Source: Aotearoamyces nothofagi
Taxonomy: Eukaryota > Ascomycota > Leotiomycetes > Leotiales > Tympanidaceae
Assembly: GCA_015345905.1 (NCBI GenBank)
Contig: JADDTR010000037.1
Location: 1-64,000 of the forward strand
Length of the DNA stretch: 64,000 nt
Direction of reading: 5' to 3'
Under the pieces are notes generated by a model that was not told the origin of the DNA, searched no databases, and was given only the letters and a program-made list of their open reading frames with translations. Below are positions 58,769-64,000 of the stretch, piece by piece. Positions within the stretch are counted from its first letter, which is position 1. Every line of letters starts with the position of its first letter. The translations under genes and the position numbers were made by a program.

Positions 58769-61700
58769 ATGTCTGCAACAGCCAGCCCGGCACCCTCTGC
58801 GAGCCAATCTCGAGGCAGCCGTCATCGTTATCGTAGACCTCGAAGAGGAGGACATCAGGATAGTCGGCCTGGGACGGCTACTCCAGTTGCTGTGACTGAT
58901 CCAGCAAACTCGCATGGATCCTTAGATCTCAGACCCGCGTCTGTAGCTCCCCAATCGAACCAACATCCGACAGCAGCTGCTGTGCCTCGGGAGGCGCACC
59001 GTGAGGGGCACTTGAGTCGTGGAGGACGAGGTGGAAGGGGTAGAAGAGGAGGCGGCCGAAATATGACGGCCAGTAGCGGCAGGACATTTGGGGGACAGCT
59101 CACGGTGACTCAGACAGACCTGCAGGCAGATGCACCGGTTTTCCAACCAGGTCAACCTGTGCTGCCTCGAAAGTATATTTATTATCTCATTTAAGTTTAC
59201 AACTTGCTGACAGGTGCTTCTTATAGCACCGGGAAACATCCATCATCATCTTCGAAACCGAGACGACTTTCTAAATCCTCCGCCCCGGATATTGCCTCAA
59301 GGACGCATGAAGATATTGCGAATGGGCTTTACGAATGTCCTATATGTACAAGCGAAGTTCTCCGTAATTCGAAGATATGGTCTTGTAAGACTTGCTGGAC
59401 AGTCTTTCACCTTTCCTGCATCAAGCGATGGTCAAAGAACGAAGGGTCTACTCTACAGCAGCGACAACAAGGTGAGGATGGGCAACTGCCGCCGCCAAGA
59501 CAATGGAGGTGTCCGGGCTGCAACTTGCCCAAGGATGGCCTTCCAACTTCATATACTTGCTGGTGCGCAAAAGAGGTGGATCCAAGGCCCATAGCTGGCC
59601 TTCCTCCACATTCTTGTGGCCAAACTTGTGGCAAGCCTAGAGCTCCGAGGAAATGCCCGCATCCTTGCGAGCTATTGTGCCATGCTGGCCCATGTCCCCC
59701 TTGCCCACATATGGGCCCGATATCAGCCTGTTTCTGCGGCAAGGAGGCTGTCGCAAAACGATGCATTGTCACGAATTATGACAGCGGTTGGAGCTGTGAA
59801 CAGATATGCGGTGATATTATGCCATGCGGAGAACATACCTGCCAGCGTAGATGTCATGAAGGACTTTGTGGAAGCTGTGAAGTCCTAGTGGACTGTCGGT
59901 GCTATTGTGGCAAGGTCCAGAAATTGTTGCCATGTTCAGACCGCGGCGATCCGAAAGAAAGTATGACCACGGCCGAATTATTCCAGGTTAAAGACCAAAC
60001 AAGCGAGATCAATTCGTTGCAAGTTGAAGACGCAACTCCCCAGCGAACTCAAGATTCCGGAAGCAATTTTCATTCTTTCGTAGCCGCAGAACAGATTGAA
60101 TCATGGGTAGGAACATTTGACTGCCAGAAACCTTGCGGAAGGATTTTCGACTGTGGAAAGCATACTTGTCAGAAGACCTGTCACGATCTGACAGCATGTC
60201 AAAAGACTTGCCCTGAACTGATAACGGGTCATCTTACAAGTCAGCTGCCACATTGTCCACTCTCGCCTGATTTCGTCACCCACTGCCCATGTGGAAAGAC
60301 ATCTTTAAATGAGCTAAACTGTTCGAGAACGACTTGCGAAAATGAAATCCCTCATTGCCAGAAGGTCTGTTTACGTCAACTGGCGTGTGGACATCTGTGT
60401 CAGCAGAAATGCCACATAGGAGAGTGCATGCCGTGCCTGGAAACAGTTTCAATCAAGTGCCGTTGCGGTAGGACATCATCGAGAACTATCTGCCACCAAG
60501 GTACCGAAGAACTGCCCCAATGTACGAGAGTTTGTAGGACCGTTCTCAATTGTGGAAGACACGAGTGTGGCGAGCGTTGCTGCCCTGGAGAGAAGCTTGC
60601 TGCAGAACGCCTGGCTGCGAAACGAAAGGGTAGAGCGCTGGACTCCACTCCGCGAATTGATAACTTCGAGGCCGAGCACGTGTGTCTACGGGAATGTGGG
60701 CGCCCTCTGAAATGCGGCGACGGTGAGCATTTTTGTCAAGAGCTGTGCCATAGAGGGCCGTGTGGTAGCTGTCGAGAAGCCATATTTGACGAGATCTCTT
60801 GCCATTGTGGTCGGACAGTCTTACAGCCGCCTCTTCCGTGTGGTACACAGCCTCCTGTATGTCAACGCCAATGCCAGAGACCTAAGATCTGTGGACATCC
60901 GCAGGTCCCTCATCACTGCCATATGGATGAGTCTTGTCCCAAATGTCCATATCTGGTGCAGAAGTCCTGTATGTGCGGGAAAAAGATGCTGAAGAATCAA
61001 CCATGCTGGTCAACTAATATCAGCTGTGGCATCCTTTGTGGCCGCAGACTCAAATGTGGTATTCATTCCTGCCAAAAGTCATGCCATCGCCCAGGAGAAT
61101 GTGAGGATGCTGAAGGACGACCATGCCCACATTCATGTGGCCAGAAGAAAACGGCTCCTGAGTGTGGCCATTTATGTCTAGAACCTTGTCATGCTCCTTA
61201 TCCATGTAAGGAGGATAAACCGTGCCAGGCCAAAATAATCATTACATGCGAGTGTCAACATAAAAAGCAAGAGATCAGATGCCTGATCTCTAAAATCACG
61301 GTAACCGAAATGGAAAGACGGACGTTGACATGCGACGACGAGTGCTTGAGACTTCAGAGAAATCAGAAGCTCGCAATGGCACTCAATGTCAACCCAGATC
61401 ATACCGATGATCATATCCCTTACTCTTCTACGACACTTGAACAATTCAAAGACAACGTCAAGTGGTGCCAAACCCAGGAGCGGGAGTTCAGGGTATTTGC
61501 GGCCGATGACACTGAAACTGGACGTACACTTAGGTTCAAGCCAATGTCTTCTCAACAGCGAGCATTTTTACATTCACTAGCAGAAGATTTTGGTCTTGAT
61601 AGTGAAAGTATGGACCCAGAACCTCATCGCCATGTTGCAATCTTCAAAACTCCACGATTTGTCTCTGCGCCTATGAAGACCTTGTCACAATGCCTCAAAA

Positions 61701-62239
61701 TTAAACCAGTGGTACTTCCATCAGCAACTGCATCCACAGCAGCCAATGCTGTGGAGGCGTACAATGCATTGCTTCTAATCTCTCCTCGATTTGCTTTGAC
61801 TATCGATGAGCTCCGCACCGTGATCCAAGGTGATCTCGCCTCGGTGCCGAACCGAGTATTTAGCATCTCCTTCCTGCCTTCCGAGGAAATAGTAATCTAT
61901 TCTGCACCCGGTTCTGCGCCTGTTGATGAAGCCGCTTTTATCCGTCTGAAGCCACTTGTCGCCAAGACAGTCCTGGCGCACTCCTTGGCAGCAAGTGCTG
62001 CATTGTCCCGAATTGACCATTCACTGAATGTCATCCGCCGTGAGGAAGAGTCGTCTCAAGAAGCTGGCTGGAGTCAGGTTGTGAAGGGGGCACCCGCGAA
62101 GGCAAGAGGACAGGAAGTGGGCGTTGGCGCAAAGAACTCTTTTATGATTCTTGGAACGAAGGCTGCAGCTGCGAAGAGGGCAAAGGAGAGCGCGAACGTG
62201 GTTGATAACTGGGAGAGTGCTGTGGATGGCTGGGATTGA
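58769..62239 (+). CDS. fap1: NFX1-type zinc-finger protein, FAP1 homologue
   Basis: Exons 58769-59172 and 59227-62239 (54-bp intron) give 1138 residues. The N-terminus is Arg/Gly-rich (RGG boxes such as GRGGRGRRGGGR). A RING-like/PHD-like finger follows (YECPICTSEV, CKTCWTVFHLSCIKRW). A long array of NFX1-type Cys/His fingers comes next, e.g. CGEHTCQRRCHEGLCGSC and CGKHTCQKTCHD. The C-terminal R3H domain (LAEDFGLDSESMDPEPHRHV) is predicted to bind single-stranded nucleic acid. Yeast Fap1 binds FKBP12 and gives rapamycin resistance; animal NFX1 represses transcription and, via one isoform, TERT. The acceptor at 59226 was chosen because the nearer AG at 59213 breaks the frame. It ends in an acidic WESAVDGWD tail. 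Confidence 0.93.
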
Positions 62240-62474
62240 TTTAGAGACTTTAGTCAAATGTTAAACTAAGGAGATAATACAAGCAATGAGAGCCAATGAC
62301 ACCAGTGCATGGAAGAATACAAGTTCGATGTTACTGATTAATGATATGGATTGCTAAGAATCTAATGCAAGATATATCATGGCTGGAAATAATGCTAAGC
62401 CGGAAGTCTATCTATAATTTTCGCCAAACGCCATGCTCCTATCACGATGACCCACCAACTCCTAAAGCAGGCAA

Positions 62475-63763
62475 TCATTTCTTAGATTTAGACTCAAGGT
62501 TTCCAACAAATTCGGAAACTGCCTCGAAATATCCTGTTTCCAATACACTTGAATTGTGGTCTCCACCTGGTAGAGGTTTCCAGACCTTCGTCGGGGATTG
62601 ACATATCTCGTATAATTTTCTCATATGACTTGGACTATGCAATCGTCAGTCATGGACTTGATAGATAGCATGAATAGGTGAGTAGGAGTTGGGTTAATCA
62701 GGAACGTCGAAACGTCATTCTATTTATGTAACCAGAGCCCAGAAGGGCGTCTTGTTTTGTGGATGGAAAATTGAGTCATCATTAAGGAGTGTCCAGGGGA
62801 AAAAAGAGAGGTTTGCTTACGGAACAATTTCGTCCCGAAGGCCGCTTAGGAAGAGGACAGGCACTTCGGTGATGGATGGGATAATGGTATCACTGGGCCA
62901 GATTTGATGGCAGAGGATGGCGAGGTATTTGGCGGGTGGGATGACACTGCGGCAATGGTTAGCAGGGATCAGTTGACAGGGTTTGTGAAGACTCACGAGG
63001 GGATTAATTTCCTCATAGATAAGAATGTGTTTTCGAGAATCAAGCCTGAAATGGCACCACCATGCTGATTCTTCGCTACCAGCCTGATGCTCACTGCCCC
63101 TCCCAAACTTTGCCCATATACGACAATCTGGTTATCTCTTGTCTCAGCACGCTGCGTGATATAGTCTAATGCAGTCTGTGCATCGATCATGAGGCCATTC
63201 TCGTCCGGTGAGCCAGTAGAGAGACCATAGCCTCGGTATTCCAACATGAAAACGCTGCAACCTATCGACTCGGTGAGCATTCGTGCGATGGGTATTCGAT
63301 GTCCGATATTGCCAGCATTCCCGTGGAACATCAACACAGTGACATTAGTGCTATGCGATTTATTGGGCGCTCGAATATAGAACGCCGATAACGTCTCTCC
63401 GTCAGGGGTCGGTATCATCAGCTCCTCGAAATCAGTGATTCCGTGCTGTGATGGTCGCGTGAGCTCAGTACGTGCATTCGCAGGCATGCTCGAAGGGTAT
63501 ATTAAAGCTCTGTCGGACATGACGTTAGCAGGGGAAGCTTCGGCGGCTGGACTCGGCACTCACTTCTGCTTGAAATATAGCAGCGAGCTCAACACTGCAG
63601 CCACGCCCTGATTGACGTCAGTACGAAGGCCGAGTGCAAAAGGAGGTCTGTCCAGACGTACCGACGAAGCCAGAACTGGCAGACGCATGTAGGAAGCCAG
63701 CGAGCCTGCCACAGAGGTGAAGGACTCCAGATAGCTTCCGCCAGAAGACCCCTGAGAAGACAT
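62475..63763 (-). CDS. bem46: Bem46-family alpha/beta hydrolase
   Basis: Exons 63564-63763, 62997-63509, 62821-62946 and 62475-62634 (reverse) give 332 residues. A hydrophobic N-terminal segment (GVAAVLSSLLYFKQ) anchors the protein to membrane, as in Bem46/WAV2 proteins of ER and plasma membrane. The hydrolase core has LMFHGNAGNIGHRI (oxyanion HG), YRGYGLSTGSPDE, the nucleophile elbow VYGQSLGGAV (Ser), LRDEIVPPSHM (Asp) and LPGGDHNSS (His). The third intron is 186 bp, longer than the others. Bem46 is linked to polarity and hyphal germination in Neurospora; its substrate is unknown. An ATG at 63775 would add four residues. Confidence 0.92.
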
Positions 63764-64000
63764 ACTGGACGGCACGCTCAGTATAAGGGTTTTGCTGGGA
63801 GTGTTTTTTTTTTTACAGATGGCTAGTGATTCTGTCTCGTGGCCTGTCGCGTCTCAGACTCTGCACCATTGGTCGTGGAGGGTCTCGTGCGCAGTCGATC
63901 GTTGGAGGGATGGGTGCTGGACACCTGCGCAGTCGACTCAGAGAGCGAAGAGCTCACGTGACGACAGAATTAGAACTGTTGGTGATTCCCAGACGGTCCT
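63764..64000. other. Bem46 promoter region
   Basis: Contains a T-run on the + strand at about 63805. No gene seen before the window ends. Confidence 0.5.

Noticed and set aside
1-64000. tRNA genes
   Set aside because: I looked for T-loop GTTCGA/GGTTCAA boxes with matching acceptor stems and found none that fold convincingly. A tRNAscan-type search would be decisive.

Overview
This window looks like nuclear DNA of a filamentous ascomycete (Pezizomycotina). Most genes are split by 43-110 bp GT-AG introns with CTGAC/CTAAC-like branch sites. The set includes fungal-type genes (alcohol oxidase, LaeA-like methyltransferase, MSH3, Bet2, FAP1/NFX1, a DH-BAR Rho exchange factor, Bem46). GC-normal gene blocks alternate with AT-rich blocks whose repeats differ by C-to-T and G-to-A changes, as expected from repeat-induced point mutation (RIP). 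I could not assign a genus or class. All exon joins were worked out by hand from splice consensus, reading frame and family similarity; every join reported for a complete gene keeps the frame open to a stop.

Layout. Positions 1-1800 hold a low-complexity acidic ORF, 38-bp and 45-bp tandem repeats, and a stranded fragment of lysyl-tRNA synthetase. Positions 1.8-6.8 kb are an AT-rich repeat island with two N junctions that look like unmerged contig overlaps. A 482-residue protein with an internal duplication (6.8-8.3 kb) abuts this island, and its stop codon lies inside the repeat. A second AT-rich stretch (8.3-10 kb) precedes a small metabolic group: a CYP58-like P450, a LaeA-like methyltransferase and an MFS transporter, with a gap and long G/C homopolymers between the last two.

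From 17.4 kb the genes are mostly housekeeping: Bet2 (Rab prenylation), a zinc-finger protein, MSH3 (mismatch repair), a Dal5-type permease, an adenosine/adenine deaminase-like enzyme, an NAD(P)-dependent reductase, a ZIP zinc transporter, a DUF6604-like protein, a 17-exon peroxisomal alcohol oxidase, telomerase reverse transcriptase (TERT), a DH-BAR-SH3 RhoGEF, succinate dehydrogenase subunit B, a FAP1/NFX1 zinc-finger protein, and Bem46.

The most striking observation is an apparently intact 5S rRNA gene, with paired-stem sequence changes and a T-run terminator, inside the single unusually long intron of TERT on the same strand. Other notable points are a 7-nt microexon in the LaeA-like gene, a GC-AG intron needed to keep Bet2 in frame, and the lysyl-tRNA synthetase fragment between minisatellites.
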